From positions 2,542,001-2,606,000 of the forward strand of contig NZ_CP171225.1 of the NCBI RefSeq assembly GCF_043226085.1: DNA of 64,000 nt, in the 5' to 3' direction. The notes under the pieces were generated by a model. The model was given only the letters and a program-made list of their open reading frames with translations, was not told the DNA's origin and searched no databases. The position numbers were made by a program, and so were the translations under genes. Shown here one piece after another: positions 16,969-24,453 of this stretch (position 1 is the first letter of the stretch; every line of letters begins with the position of its first letter). This DNA is from Amaricoccus sp003258405 (GTDB taxonomy: Bacteria; Pseudomonadota; Alphaproteobacteria; Rhodobacterales; Rhodobacteraceae).

Positions 16969-17443
16969 GCTCCGGCCCCGCACGCCCCGGGTCCCCTCCC
17001 TGGCCGGGGTGGCAAAACCGGGGCCGGACGCCGCGAAGCGGGCGGGGATTTTCACGGTGAAAGGCGGCCTTTTCACCGTGAAAATCCGAAATCCCCTTTG
17101 AAATTGCTGGATTTTCGTAGTTAACATATCATGAATGCCGCCCTGAGAGGGGGCGGCATTGGCCGTTTGAGGGCGGGGGGAATTACGCCCGATGCAGAGG
17201 GGCAGATCTGGCTTTTGCGTCGGGGCGATTGGCATCTGACCCGGAAAGGTTCGACGGAAGTGGTGTGCGCTATACTATTCGTGAGCGGCGGAATTTTGGA
17301 AGAATCACGAGTTTTCTGCCACTTAAACATCATTGCTTCTGGGAGATTAGATCAAATCTTTGAGATCCTTGCTACCTGTTCTCCGCGTCTTATCTCAATA
17401 TTATTCATATAATATTTATGTCTACATAAAAATAAAGAGAAAA
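16969..17443. other. Intergenic region between the MoxJ-like gene and the orphan gene
   Basis: About 475 bases without a convincing gene. The left part is G+C-rich and contains the long hairpin at 17046-17087. From about 17230 rightwards base composition becomes A+T-rich, which marks the start of foreign-looking DNA that extends to about 18200. Short frames on both strands (17131-17412 and 17121-17333) have no recognisable motif and were not called. Confidence 0.6.
17046..17087. repeat. Long inverted repeat (hairpin) with TTTCAC/GTGAAA arms
   Basis: Arms 17046-17062 and 17071-17087 pair perfectly over 17 bp, extended by a G-T and a G-C pair; the apex is 4 bases. Each arm itself contains the near-palindrome TTTTCACSGTGAAA. 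No T run follows, so it is not a classical intrinsic terminator for the MoxJ-like gene, though it could protect the 3' end of the transcript or be a repeated intergenic element. Confidence 0.75.
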
Positions 17444-18079
17444 TCATTTCCAGTCACTACACATATTCATCTCTTTTGACATTGAAATTATTCCGTCTTG
17501 CTCAACTACTATTGTGATACATTTGGCTTGATCTTCTATCCCAAAAATATATCGGCATCGGGCCTGGCGAGCCGCTTCCTCGTTGCTGCGCACACCACGT
17601 GAAAATGCTTCTGAACCGATCTCACCGTCCTCACTCCAATCCATATCGACGCGATCTTCTAGGAGTAGATCTTGATATCCAGCTGCTGCCGTATAGTAAT
17701 GACGTATTGCCATATGGATGGAGAGGCGATGCGGATCTATTCCGAAGTTATCGACCGCGTGATGCATCGCAATGATCTGAGCACTGTCTCGATCAATTCT
17801 ATATTCACCATGAAATTGCATTATTTTTTGTGCAATATTATCGAAAATATCTCTCCAGATTGGCCAATTGTCCTTAATCGTGGACGGCGCCGATAGTATA
17901 GCAAGTGCGACTGCCGCGCCCTCAATACTCTTCCAAATTCCAGCGGGCCAGTCTGCGCCCAGCCCTGCGTTGCCGTCTAAAACGATTACCCCTTCAGGTG
18001 GTTGCCTAACTATTTCAAGAAACGCTTCTTTATAGTGGTCACCGGGGCCATAGACATTTGTCGTTGTCAGAAACTGCAA
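17444..18079 (-). CDS. Orphan protein of unknown function in A+T-rich DNA
   Basis: 211 residues, no signal peptide and no membrane span. I do not recognise the family. The N-terminal third has alternating strands and helices (MQFLTTTNVYGPGD, EGVIVLDGNAGLGADW, IEGAAVALAILSA) that could form a Rossmann-like or TIR/deoxyribosyltransferase-like sheet, but no catalytic motif can be assigned. The middle part is helical and rich in His and Asp (MHHAVDNFGIDPHRLSIHM). Codon use and base composition are clearly A+T-richer than both neighbours, a sign of horizontal transfer. It interrupts the alcohol-oxidation locus between the MoxJ-like and NosR-like genes. A normal coding bias and an uninterrupted 211-codon frame support a real gene. 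Confidence 0.65.
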   Translation of the reverse strand: MQFLTTTNVYGPGDHYKEAFLEIVRQPPEGVIVLDGNAGLGADWPAGIWKSIEGAAVALAILSAPSTIKDNWPIWRDIFDNIAQKIMQFHGEYRIDRDSAQIIAMHHAVDNFGIDPHRLSIHMAIRHYYTAAAGYQDLLLEDRVDMDWSEDGEIGSEAFSRGVRSNEEAARQARCRYIFGIEDQAKCITIVVEQDGIISMSKEMNMCSDWK

Positions 18080-18242
18080 TATTCACTCCTTTGGCGGCTT
18101 AATAAATTTACAATGTCTCATAAATTCTGACGGCGTTTTAGCTCAAAGTCTATGGCGTGGGTCTCGACATTGAGCAGGATCTGACACTTCGAGCTTGGAG
18201 TTCAGCAGGGGCCTTCCTAAAACCTTCGCACCCACCCGCCGC

Positions 18243-20375
18243 TCAGGTCGGGAGGGCGCCGGCGTCGGAGGGGGTGGTCGGGCGAGGGCTTCCAGGGGGG
18301 CGGGCGTTGGCCGGGCGGCGGCCGCGGGCGTCGAGGATCAGGGGGACGCATTGCGCCGGATCGTCGTGGATCGTCACGCAATCGAGGCACTGGAAGCATT
18401 CGGAATAGTCGACCCGGCCGGATTTCGCGATGGAGCCGTAGCGGCAGCGGACCTTGCAGAGCTGGCAGGGCGCGCCACATTGCGCGCGCCGCGCGATCCA
18501 GTTCCGCCCGCGCAGCAGGCCGCCGAGCGCCATCAGCGCGCCGAGCGGGCAGACATAGCGGCAGAAGCCCTTGAAGAGCATCATGCCGAGCACCAGCCAG
18601 AAGACGGCATAGGCGACGTAATACCAGTTGCGGACGAAATAGACGGTGATCGCGGTCTTGAAGGGCTCGACCTCGACCGCCTTGTCGAGCGCGGCGGGGG
18701 CGAGGAAGACCGTCGCGACGAGGGCCGCGAGCACGACATACTTGAGCTTCTTCAGCCGCGCATCCCAGCGCGGCGAGGGCTCGATCCGGGGCAGGCGCAG
18801 GAGGCGGCCGAGGCGGTCGGCGAATTCCTGCAGCGCGCCGAAGGGGCAGAGCCAGCCGCAGAAGAGGCCGCGGCCCCAGAGCACGAAGCTCACCAGCACG
18901 AAGGCCCAGATCAGCAGCGAGAACGGATCGTAGATCAGGAAGGCGAAGCTGCCGCCCTCGAGGGCCGCGCGCAGGGCGGCGAGCGGGGTCACGATGGAGA
19001 GCTGGCCCTGGCCATGCCAGCCGATGAAGCCGAGCACGACCGCGAGCGTCGCGAGCCGGATCAGCGGGTAGCGCGGGTGGGCCGCGAGCCGCCGCATGCC
19101 GAAGAGCTGCACGCCGAAGAGCCCGACGAGCCCCGCGCCGAGCAGGACGAGGTCGGTCTGGCGGTTGCGGAGCGCCTCGAGCCACGGGGGGGCGGCGACC
19201 GGGGCCGCGTCGCGGATGAAGAAGCGTTCGTCGGTCCTGTGCGGCAGGGTGAGGGTGACGGAGCCCGGCTCGGGCTGGAAGATGCCGTGCTCGCGCACCG
19301 CCTTCACCTCCACCTGCCACTCGCGGGTGGGATCGAAGCCGAGGCGGCGGTCGGTGCGCAGGATCATCGCGGCGCCGTCGTGAAGCTCTGCGGGCACGTC
19401 GTCGGCGAGGCTCACGAAGATGTCGGCATCGCGGAGCGCCACCGGCAGGCCGTCCTGGGTGGCGGAAATCCAGTCGGGCGCGGTGTTGCGCACGAAATCC
19501 GGCGAGACGAGGCCGTGGCGGCCGGTGTCGATCATCAGCAGCGGCTCGTCATCGGGGCTGATCGCCTCGAAGGCCGCGAGCTCCTTCAGGGCGGCGGGGG
19601 AGAGCAGCGTGCGGGCGATGGAGGCGGGGCCGAGATCGGCCACCCAGAGGTCGAGATAGACGCCCTCCGGGTCGGCTTCGGCCTCCGGATCGTCATCGGC
19701 CCAGCGGGTGCCGGCGAATTCCGCGCCGATCTCGGCATTCGTCACCTCGAGGTGCGAAATGAGGCCCTGATCGACGAGATCCGACCATGTGAGGTCTTCC
19801 TCATGTTCGGGGTCGGGGCGCGCCGGGGGGCCGGACTTGATGCCCTGCATCTTGTCGCGGGCGACGGCGAGGGCGGCGGCGAGGATGGTTTCGTTGGCGA
19901 TGCGCACGCTGGCGGTCGCCTTGGTGACGCCATCGATGTAGACGAGCGATCCGCCGCGTTCGTGCCCGCCATACTGGGTGCCGACGACGATGGGCGCGGT
20001 GATGGAGAGGCCGCGATACTGTTCGAAGAACCTGCGGAACGGCGCCTCGCCAAGGCCGGAGACGAAGATCGGCTCGTTTTGTGAGATGAGCCTCACATCA
20101 AGGAAGCGGCCGTCGAGATCGAGCATGACAAAGACGTTGATCGGCGCGCCGGAGAAGCCCGGAAGCGGCGCGAGCTGTTCGGTCTCGAAGACATAGCCGG
20201 CGAGCGCGCCGCCGGAATTCAGCAGCTCGTAGACGCCCTTGTCGTTCACGGCCTTGCCGATCGACATCGGCGGCTTCACGAAGGGGGCGAGATCCGCGCG
20301 TTCGAGCGCCATCGCGCCCGTTGCCGCGAACAGCAGCAGGGCGAGCAGCGGGGCCAGGAAGACCTGCGCGCGCAT
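18243..20375 (-). CDS. NosR/NirI-like membrane flavoprotein with polyferredoxin-type iron-sulfur sites
   Basis: 710 residues. A signal peptide is followed by an FMN-binding-like periplasmic domain (about 60-175; VYIDGVTKATAS resembles but does not equal the S-G-A-T-x-T flavin attachment motif). A beta-rich region and about six membrane helices follow. Two cytoplasmic Cys-Pro motifs, CGWLCPFGALQEF and CRYVCPLGAL, and C-terminal clusters CGAPCQLCKVRC and CFQCLDC would hold [4Fe-4S] centres. NosR itself feeds electrons to nitrous oxide reductase; no nos genes are here, and the neighbours are a PQQ dehydrogenase locus. The ATG at 20375 has GGGAGG upstream. It is divergent from the ABC permease gene. 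Confidence 0.88.
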   Translation of the reverse strand: MRAQVFLAPLLALLLFAATGAMALERADLAPFVKPPMSIGKAVNDKGVYELLNSGGALAGYVFETEQLAPLPGFSGAPINVFVMLDLDGRFLDVRLISQNEPIFVSGLGEAPFRRFFEQYRGLSITAPIVVGTQYGGHERGGSLVYIDGVTKATASVRIANETILAAALAVARDKMQGIKSGPPARPDPEHEEDLTWSDLVDQGLISHLEVTNAEIGAEFAGTRWADDDPEAEADPEGVYLDLWVADLGPASIARTLLSPAALKELAAFEAISPDDEPLLMIDTGRHGLVSPDFVRNTAPDWISATQDGLPVALRDADIFVSLADDVPAELHDGAAMILRTDRRLGFDPTREWQVEVKAVREHGIFQPEPGSVTLTLPHRTDERFFIRDAAPVAAPPWLEALRNRQTDLVLLGAGLVGLFGVQLFGMRRLAAHPRYPLIRLATLAVVLGFIGWHGQGQLSIVTPLAALRAALEGGSFAFLIYDPFSLLIWAFVLVSFVLWGRGLFCGWLCPFGALQEFADRLGRLLRLPRIEPSPRWDARLKKLKYVVLAALVATVFLAPAALDKAVEVEPFKTAITVYFVRNWYYVAYAVFWLVLGMMLFKGFCRYVCPLGALMALGGLLRGRNWIARRAQCGAPCQLCKVRCRYGSIAKSGRVDYSECFQCLDCVTIHDDPAQCVPLILDARGRRPANARPPGSPRPTTPSDAGALPT

Positions 20376-20435
20376 TTCCCATTTCCTCCCTGTTTTTTCC
20401 GCACCTAACCAGAGGCGGCCGCGCACAGGTATTCT

Positions 20436-20444
20436 ACGAAGGTC
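20436..20444 (-). promoter_or_regulatory. Candidate operator variant (GACCTTCGT)
   Basis: In the 144-base divergent region between the NosR-like and permease genes the minus strand reads GACCTTCGT, close to GACCTTGGT within the element at 15211. It is the weakest of the three copies and is listed because the location (a divergent promoter of the same locus) is the same. Confidence 0.25.
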
Positions 20445-20519
20445 TGATAGCGGGGGGGCCGGATTCCCCATGGCTCGCGGCGCGGGGGCGTGAAAGACTG
20501 CCGGCCGGGAGGACAAGGC

Positions 20520-21281
20520 ATGGCCAGGGGTCGTGAAAACCGGGCGGATCCGCGAGTGATGGTGCTGTCGCTCGGCGCGCTCATCGCATTCTGGGCCCTG
20601 CTTTCGGTGCTGAAGGGCGATCCCTCCGTGCTGCCCTCGCCGCTCGAGGTCTGGCAGGTGACGAAGGCCGAATTCCTTTCGGGCGCGCTGCTGCACCACG
20701 TTTCGGTGACGCTCCTGCGGGTCGCGGCGGCCTTCTTCATCTCGATGCTGCTGGGCACGGCGCTCGGCATGGCGCTTGGGGCCTGGCCGCGCTTCAATCG
20801 CTGGGCCGACCCCTGGGTGGTGGTCTTCCTCAATCTGCCGGCGCTCGTGGTGATCGTGCTCTGCTATCTCTGGATCGGGCTCAACGAGGTCGCGGCGATC
20901 ACCTCGGTCTCGATCAACAAGATCGCGATGGTGGCGGTGACGGTGCGCGAGGGGATGCTGGTGCTCGACCGCGGCATCGCGGAGATGGCGCAGGTCTACC
21001 GGCTGTCGCGCTGGACGCGCTTCCGCCACGTTTTGCTGCCGCAGCTCGCGCCCTTCCTCGCGGCGAGCGTGCGGAACGGGCTCGCGGTGATCTGGAAGAT
21101 CGTGCTGGTGGTGGAGTTCCTCGGCCGCTCGAGCGGGGTGGGGTTCCAGATCCACCTCTATTTCCAGCTCTTCGAGGTGGCGCATGTGCTCGCCTATTCG
21201 CTGAGCTTCGTCGTGGTGATGCTGGCGATCGAGTATCTGATCGTGAAGCCGCTCGAGCGCCGGGCGGGCCCGCGGAACTGA
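20520..21281 (+). CDS. ABC transporter permease (SsuC/TauC-like)
   Basis: 253 residues with about six membrane helices of the BPD_transp_1 type. The start is the ATG at 20520 with GGGAGGA upstream. Seen: VLPSPLEVWQVTKAEF, VSVTLLRVAAAFFISMLLG, the coupling-helix region MAQVYRLSRWTRFRHVLLP (the EAA-like loop) and IWKIVLVVEFLGRSSGVG. It belongs to the nitrate/sulfonate/taurine-type import permeases. No binding protein or ATPase gene is next to it; the SsuA- and SsuB-like pair at 8332-9925 lacks a permease, so together they would make one complete importer. It is divergent from the NosR-like gene. Confidence 0.9.
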   Translation: MARGRENRADPRVMVLSLGALIAFWALLSVLKGDPSVLPSPLEVWQVTKAEFLSGALLHHVSVTLLRVAAAFFISMLLGTALGMALGAWPRFNRWADPWVVVFLNLPALVVIVLCYLWIGLNEVAAITSVSINKIAMVAVTVREGMLVLDRGIAEMAQVYRLSRWTRFRHVLLPQLAPFLAASVRNGLAVIWKIVLVVEFLGRSSGVGFQIHLYFQLFEVAHVLAYSLSFVVVMLAIEYLIVKPLERRAGPRN

Positions 21282-21288
21282 GGCGGGT

Positions 21289-21915
21289 TCAGGAGATGAG
21301 GCCGAGGCCGCGGAGGTAGATCGCCGTGCCGCTCTCGAGCATCTCGTCGGCGGAATAGGGCGCGCGGGCGCCGGGCGCGCCGCGGGTGAAGAGCTCCACG
21401 ACGCCGTGGCTGAGCGCCCAGACGTGATTCGCGATCATGCCGGAGGGCGGGCGCTTGCCGGGCGGGAGGTGCGCGGCGAGCCGTTCGGCGGCCTCGCGCA
21501 GCACCCCCATCGCGCGATCGGCGGCGCGCGCGAGATCCGGGTTGCCGGCGATCGAGACGCCGCTCTCGAACATCGCGATGTAATAGCCGGGATTCCTGCG
21601 GGCGAAATCGAGATAGGCGCGGCCGACGGCGAAGAAGGCGGTGAGCAATGTCGGGTGGCCATCGTTCCAGGCCGCCTCGAGCTGGTCGGCGAAGATCTCG
21701 AAGCCCTTGAGCGCGACCCCCTCGATGAGCTCGTCGCGGCCGCGGAAATGGCGGTAGGGCGCGGCGGCGCTCACGCCGGCCTGGCGTGCCGCTTCCGCGA
21801 GCGTGAAGCCGAGCGGTCCCTTCGCCTCGATCAGCCCGAGGGTCGCCTCGATCAGCGCCTCGCGCAGATTGCCGTGGTGGTAGGGCCGCCGTCCCTGGTC
21901 CGACGTTTCTCTCAT
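21289..21915 (-). CDS. TetR/AcrR family transcriptional regulator
   Basis: 208 residues. The N-terminal helix-turn-helix (about 12-58) is clear: GRRPYHHGNLREALIEATL, FTLAEAARQAGVSAAAPYRH and FRGRDELIEGVA. The C-terminal ligand domain is of the WHG type (ANHVWALSHGVVELF, the WxxxHG pattern). The start at 21915 gives the usual TetR N-terminus; longer frames run into low-quality sequence. It is convergent with the ABC permease gene (7 bases apart) and lies just before tRNA-Pro. Its target is not evident; TetR genes usually control neighbours or themselves. Confidence 0.9.
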   Translation of the reverse strand: MRETSDQGRRPYHHGNLREALIEATLGLIEAKGPLGFTLAEAARQAGVSAAAPYRHFRGRDELIEGVALKGFEIFADQLEAAWNDGHPTLLTAFFAVGRAYLDFARRNPGYYIAMFESGVSIAGNPDLARAADRAMGVLREAAERLAAHLPPGKRPPSGMIANHVWALSHGVVELFTRGAPGARAPYSADEMLESGTAIYLRGLGLIS

Positions 21916-22057
21916 GCCCCGGTCTATCCAGCGGCCTGCGACGAGACAAGGCCCGCGCGTGGCATGCGGCCGCCGGCCGGCCCCGTAACCACACGGCAAG
22001 AGCGGTGCGAATCGGCGTTGCACTGGCCGGACGGTTGGATTAAAGACCCGCCCTAGT

Positions 22058-22134
22058 CGGAGTGTAGCGCAGCCTGGTAGCGCACCTGCTTCGGGAGCAG
22101 GGGGTCGGAGGTTCGAATCCTCTCACTCCGACCA
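22058..22134 (+). tRNA. tRNA-Pro (anticodon CGG)
   Basis: 77 bases. The acceptor stem CGGAGTG/CACTCCG is perfect. The D arm has GCGCAGCCTGGTAGCGC, the anticodon arm CCTGC-TTCGGGA-GCAGG gives anticodon CGG, and the T arm has GGTTCGAATCC. CCA is encoded (22132-22134). The core genome ends here and the CTG-rich accessory block begins, so this tRNA may be the attachment point of an old island; I saw no second copy of its 3' end in the window. Confidence 0.97.
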
Positions 22135-22684
22135 TTTCCCCGGTATTCGGTTGCACATAATTCTGCCTTTTCTGTCAGGCAGTCTGCCTCTCATGCTTGT
22201 CAGCCTGCCCAAAGCGGACGGTCAGCGGCGCAGCACTACAATCACCGAAGTCCCCTCTCTAAGGGGCCAGACTGCCGTCGCGCACCATCAATAATCACGG
22301 AATCTTCAAGCTGCCCTCTGTAAAACTGATGCGCTCCTTGAGACCTCGCATGAGAAGCTCGGCGATTTCATAGTCGGGGATCGGACACTGCCATCCCCGA
22401 ACCAGTCGCCTAGACTGCTCACCGACCCTACTTGCGATCAGAGTTCCGGGTGCCCGTGTCGTCCCAGTATGCAGCGAGAAAGACCTGCTTGCTGTGAAGG
22501 TATAGCTACGCCACCTTCTCGCTGTGAGCTGGTATGGGAAAGTCGCTGAGCGTCAGGTCACGACCTCAACTGCTCGGTCGCACTGTCCGCAAGAGGTATC
22601 TCTCGTCATTGAGGGAAATCCCTCATCGATAACTTTCTGGGTCGGTCTTACTCTACTCGGGTGTGGAAAAAGACGGATTGTATC
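22135..22684. other. Long region after tRNA-Pro without an intact gene
   Basis: About 550 bases of lower G+C than the core genome. The only structure I can support is the start-less 85-codon frame on the minus strand (22295-22552) listed separately. The rest is unrecognised. The last 60 bases should hold the hchA promoter. Confidence 0.5.
22295..22552 (-). pseudogene. Possible remnant of a recombinase/integrase C-terminus
   Basis: A frame of 85 codons between stops, without an early start codon. It reads ...GTTRAPGTLIASRVGEQSR... and ends with WQCPIPDYEIAELLMRGL and a short tail. The I-P-x-x-E-I-x-x-L-x-x-x-x-L pattern resembles the end of serine-recombinase proteins, where R-I-P-A-x-E-I-E precedes the last helices. 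The match is short and from memory of the family, so it is tentative. Position next to a tRNA gene, at the edge of a block with different codon use, fits a decayed integration module. Confidence 0.3.
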
Positions 22685-23521
22685 ATGAGCGACGACAAGA
22701 CCCCGCAACCGGATCCCGCGGAAGAAAACGCCTTCTTCCCATCAGCTTATTCGCTGAGCCAGTTTACCTCTCCGAAATCTGACCTGTCGGGAGCCGATTA
22801 CCCGACCCCCTATGAGGGCAACAAGAAGATCCTGATGATCGGAGCGGATGAACGCTATCTGCTGACCGACAATGGCAGCTTCTTCTCGACCGGCAACCAT
22901 CCCGTCGAAACGCTCGCGCCGATGTTCCATCTCGACCGGGCCGGGTTTGATTTCGATGTTGCCACGATCTCCGGGAACCCCGTCAAGTTCGAGTTCTGGG
23001 CGATGCCCTCCGAGGATGAGGACATCAAAGGCCTGTTTGCGAAATACCATCCCCGGTTCAAACAGCCGCTGAAGCTTGCGAACGTGATCGCAGAGGGGTT
23101 GCAGCATTACGCCGCCATCTTCATCCCGGGCGGCCATGGCGCGCTGATCGGCTTGCCTGAAAGCGAGGATGTCTCTGCCGTGCTGAAATGGGCCGCGGCC
23201 GAGGACCGTTTTGTCATCACCCTGTGCCATGGCCCTGCCGCATTCCTGGCTGTCGAGGATGACGATTTTTATCGCGGGCGGAAGATCTGCGCCTTCCCGG
23301 ATTCGCTTGACGCGCAGACGCCGGATATCGGCTACATGCCGGGCCATCTGACCTGGAAATTCGGAGAAGAGCTGAAGGCCAAGGGTTTCGAGCTGATGAA
23401 CGACGACATCACAGGAGCGGTTCACCAGGATGGCAGGCTGCTGACCGGGGACAGCCCGCTTGCCGGCAACGCCCTGGGCCAATTGGCTGCCAAGGCCCTT
23501 TTGGGTGAGTTGTCGCGTTGA
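22685..23521 (+). CDS. hchA: Glyoxalase III / protein and nucleotide deglycase HchA (Hsp31, DJ-1/PfpI family)
   Basis: 278 residues, close to E. coli Hsp31 (283). It detoxifies methylglyoxal and related glycation products in the cytoplasm without a cofactor. The nucleophile is C181 in ITLCHGPAAFLA, with H182 following, and the conserved Glu is E75 in FFSTGNHPVE. The N-terminal lid region (PSAYSLSQFT, DYPTPYEGNKKIL) and FIPGGHGALIGLP are specific to the HchA branch. The ATG gives the family N-terminus MSDDKTPQPD. Its stop overlaps the luxR start (TGATG), so the two form an operon. Confidence 0.94.
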   Translation: MSDDKTPQPDPAEENAFFPSAYSLSQFTSPKSDLSGADYPTPYEGNKKILMIGADERYLLTDNGSFFSTGNHPVETLAPMFHLDRAGFDFDVATISGNPVKFEFWAMPSEDEDIKGLFAKYHPRFKQPLKLANVIAEGLQHYAAIFIPGGHGALIGLPESEDVSAVLKWAAAEDRFVITLCHGPAAFLAVEDDDFYRGRKICAFPDSLDAQTPDIGYMPGHLTWKFGEELKAKGFELMNDDITGAVHQDGRLLTGDSPLAGNALGQLAAKALLGELSR

Positions 23522-24243
23522 TGCTGCGCTCTGCCCCGGCAGAGGATGCATTTACCTGCGCCCGCGCATTCGCGGGCGCAGAGAGCATGGACAGGCTGTG
23601 CGTGCTGGTCCGGGATTTCGCAGCCCCGATGGGATATGACCGGTTTCTGATATTTTCCGCGTCCGCCAATGCCGAGGATCCCATCGACCGCATCTACTGG
23701 GTTGAGGGCGATTGGTTTGAGGATGGCTCATTCGTCGATGCGGATGCCTATGTGCGCCGCTGCCCGGTCAACCGGCATGTCACCGAGGTCCGAGAGTCGT
23801 TCTTCTGGACAAAGACAAGGGATGCGGAGGGCGAACGCTACCGGATCGTGCGGCATCCGCGTGGGCGGGGAGTGCATGGACTTCAGGTGCCAGTGTTCGG
23901 CCCGACAGGTTTGGAAGGAGCGATAAGTTTCGGCGGCCTGCGCATCGACACGTCATTTCATACCCAGCTGGCCTTGGAGATCATCGCGCGCGCAGCCTTT
24001 GTCGCGATGCGGGCGCGGCTGGAAGGGGCAAACAAGCCTGCTGCCACCGCGCTGACGGATCGGGAACGCGAGGTTCTGACATGGATTGCCGTCGGCCGGC
24101 GCCATGTCGAGATCGCCGACACGCTCGGATTGTCGGAAAGAACCATCGAGAACCATCTGCGCCGCATCCGCAAGCGCCTCGGCGTGACCACGACGGCCCA
24201 AGCCATCCATGTCGCGATCCGCACCGGGGAGATCTTGGCGTGA
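23521..24243 (+). CDS. LuxR-type regulator with degenerate autoinducer-binding domain
   Basis: 240 residues. The N-terminal half (about 15-160) follows the autoinducer-binding fold (LVRDFAAPMGYDRFLIF, GVHGLQVPVFGPTGLEGAISF). However, the W-x3-Y/D-P ligand pattern of acyl-homoserine-lactone receptors is altered (VDADAYVRRCPV in place of a D-P motif). The C-terminal GerE-type helix-turn-helix is intact: LTDREREVLTWIAVG, then IADTLGLSERTIENHLRRI. No luxI gene is present, so this is a LuxR solo. It overlaps hchA by one base (TGATG) and may sense a carbonyl or other small molecule (inference). Confidence 0.88.
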   Translation: MLRSAPAEDAFTCARAFAGAESMDRLCVLVRDFAAPMGYDRFLIFSASANAEDPIDRIYWVEGDWFEDGSFVDADAYVRRCPVNRHVTEVRESFFWTKTRDAEGERYRIVRHPRGRGVHGLQVPVFGPTGLEGAISFGGLRIDTSFHTQLALEIIARAAFVAMRARLEGANKPAATALTDREREVLTWIAVGRRHVEIADTLGLSERTIENHLRRIRKRLGVTTTAQAIHVAIRTGEILA

Positions 24244-24453
24244 CTCCGTAAAGACCAGCCAAGTGGCGCTGAACACGCGCTACGGGCCAGATTGAAATTG
24301 CGATGTCTCCTTGCATTTATTCTATCCATCCGGACGGAATTCGGATCTGCGGTAAACCTCGGGACGCCGCGGACGTGCGCTCTTGGCGGACATGACCAAC
24401 TGTTCTAGCGGTGTTCGCAGGCAATGAACTCGCCGGCGAGCAGGAGACGCACG

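Noticed and set aside
17046..17087. The TTTCAC/GTGAAA hairpin as a parS site
   Set aside because: The centre of each arm reads CACGGTG or CACCGTG instead of CACGTG, so the ParB core is broken by one base; a hairpin of two such arms is not a parS layout.
12980..17235. Very long frames opposite known genes (906 codons on the plus strand, 647 on the minus strand)
   Set aside because: They run antisense to the PedB-type, propeller, cytochrome and MoxJ-like genes, have low-complexity Arg/Gly-rich translations and no domain. Such frames are common in G+C-rich DNA.
17121..17412. Short frames in the A+T-rich region before the orphan gene
   Set aside because: No ribosome binding site, no recognisable motif, and overlapping frames on both strands with equal claim.
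18243..20375. NosR proper, part of nitrous oxide reduction
   Set aside because: No nosZ, nosDFYL or other denitrification genes nearby, and the flavin attachment motif differs; the neighbourhood is an alcohol-oxidation locus.
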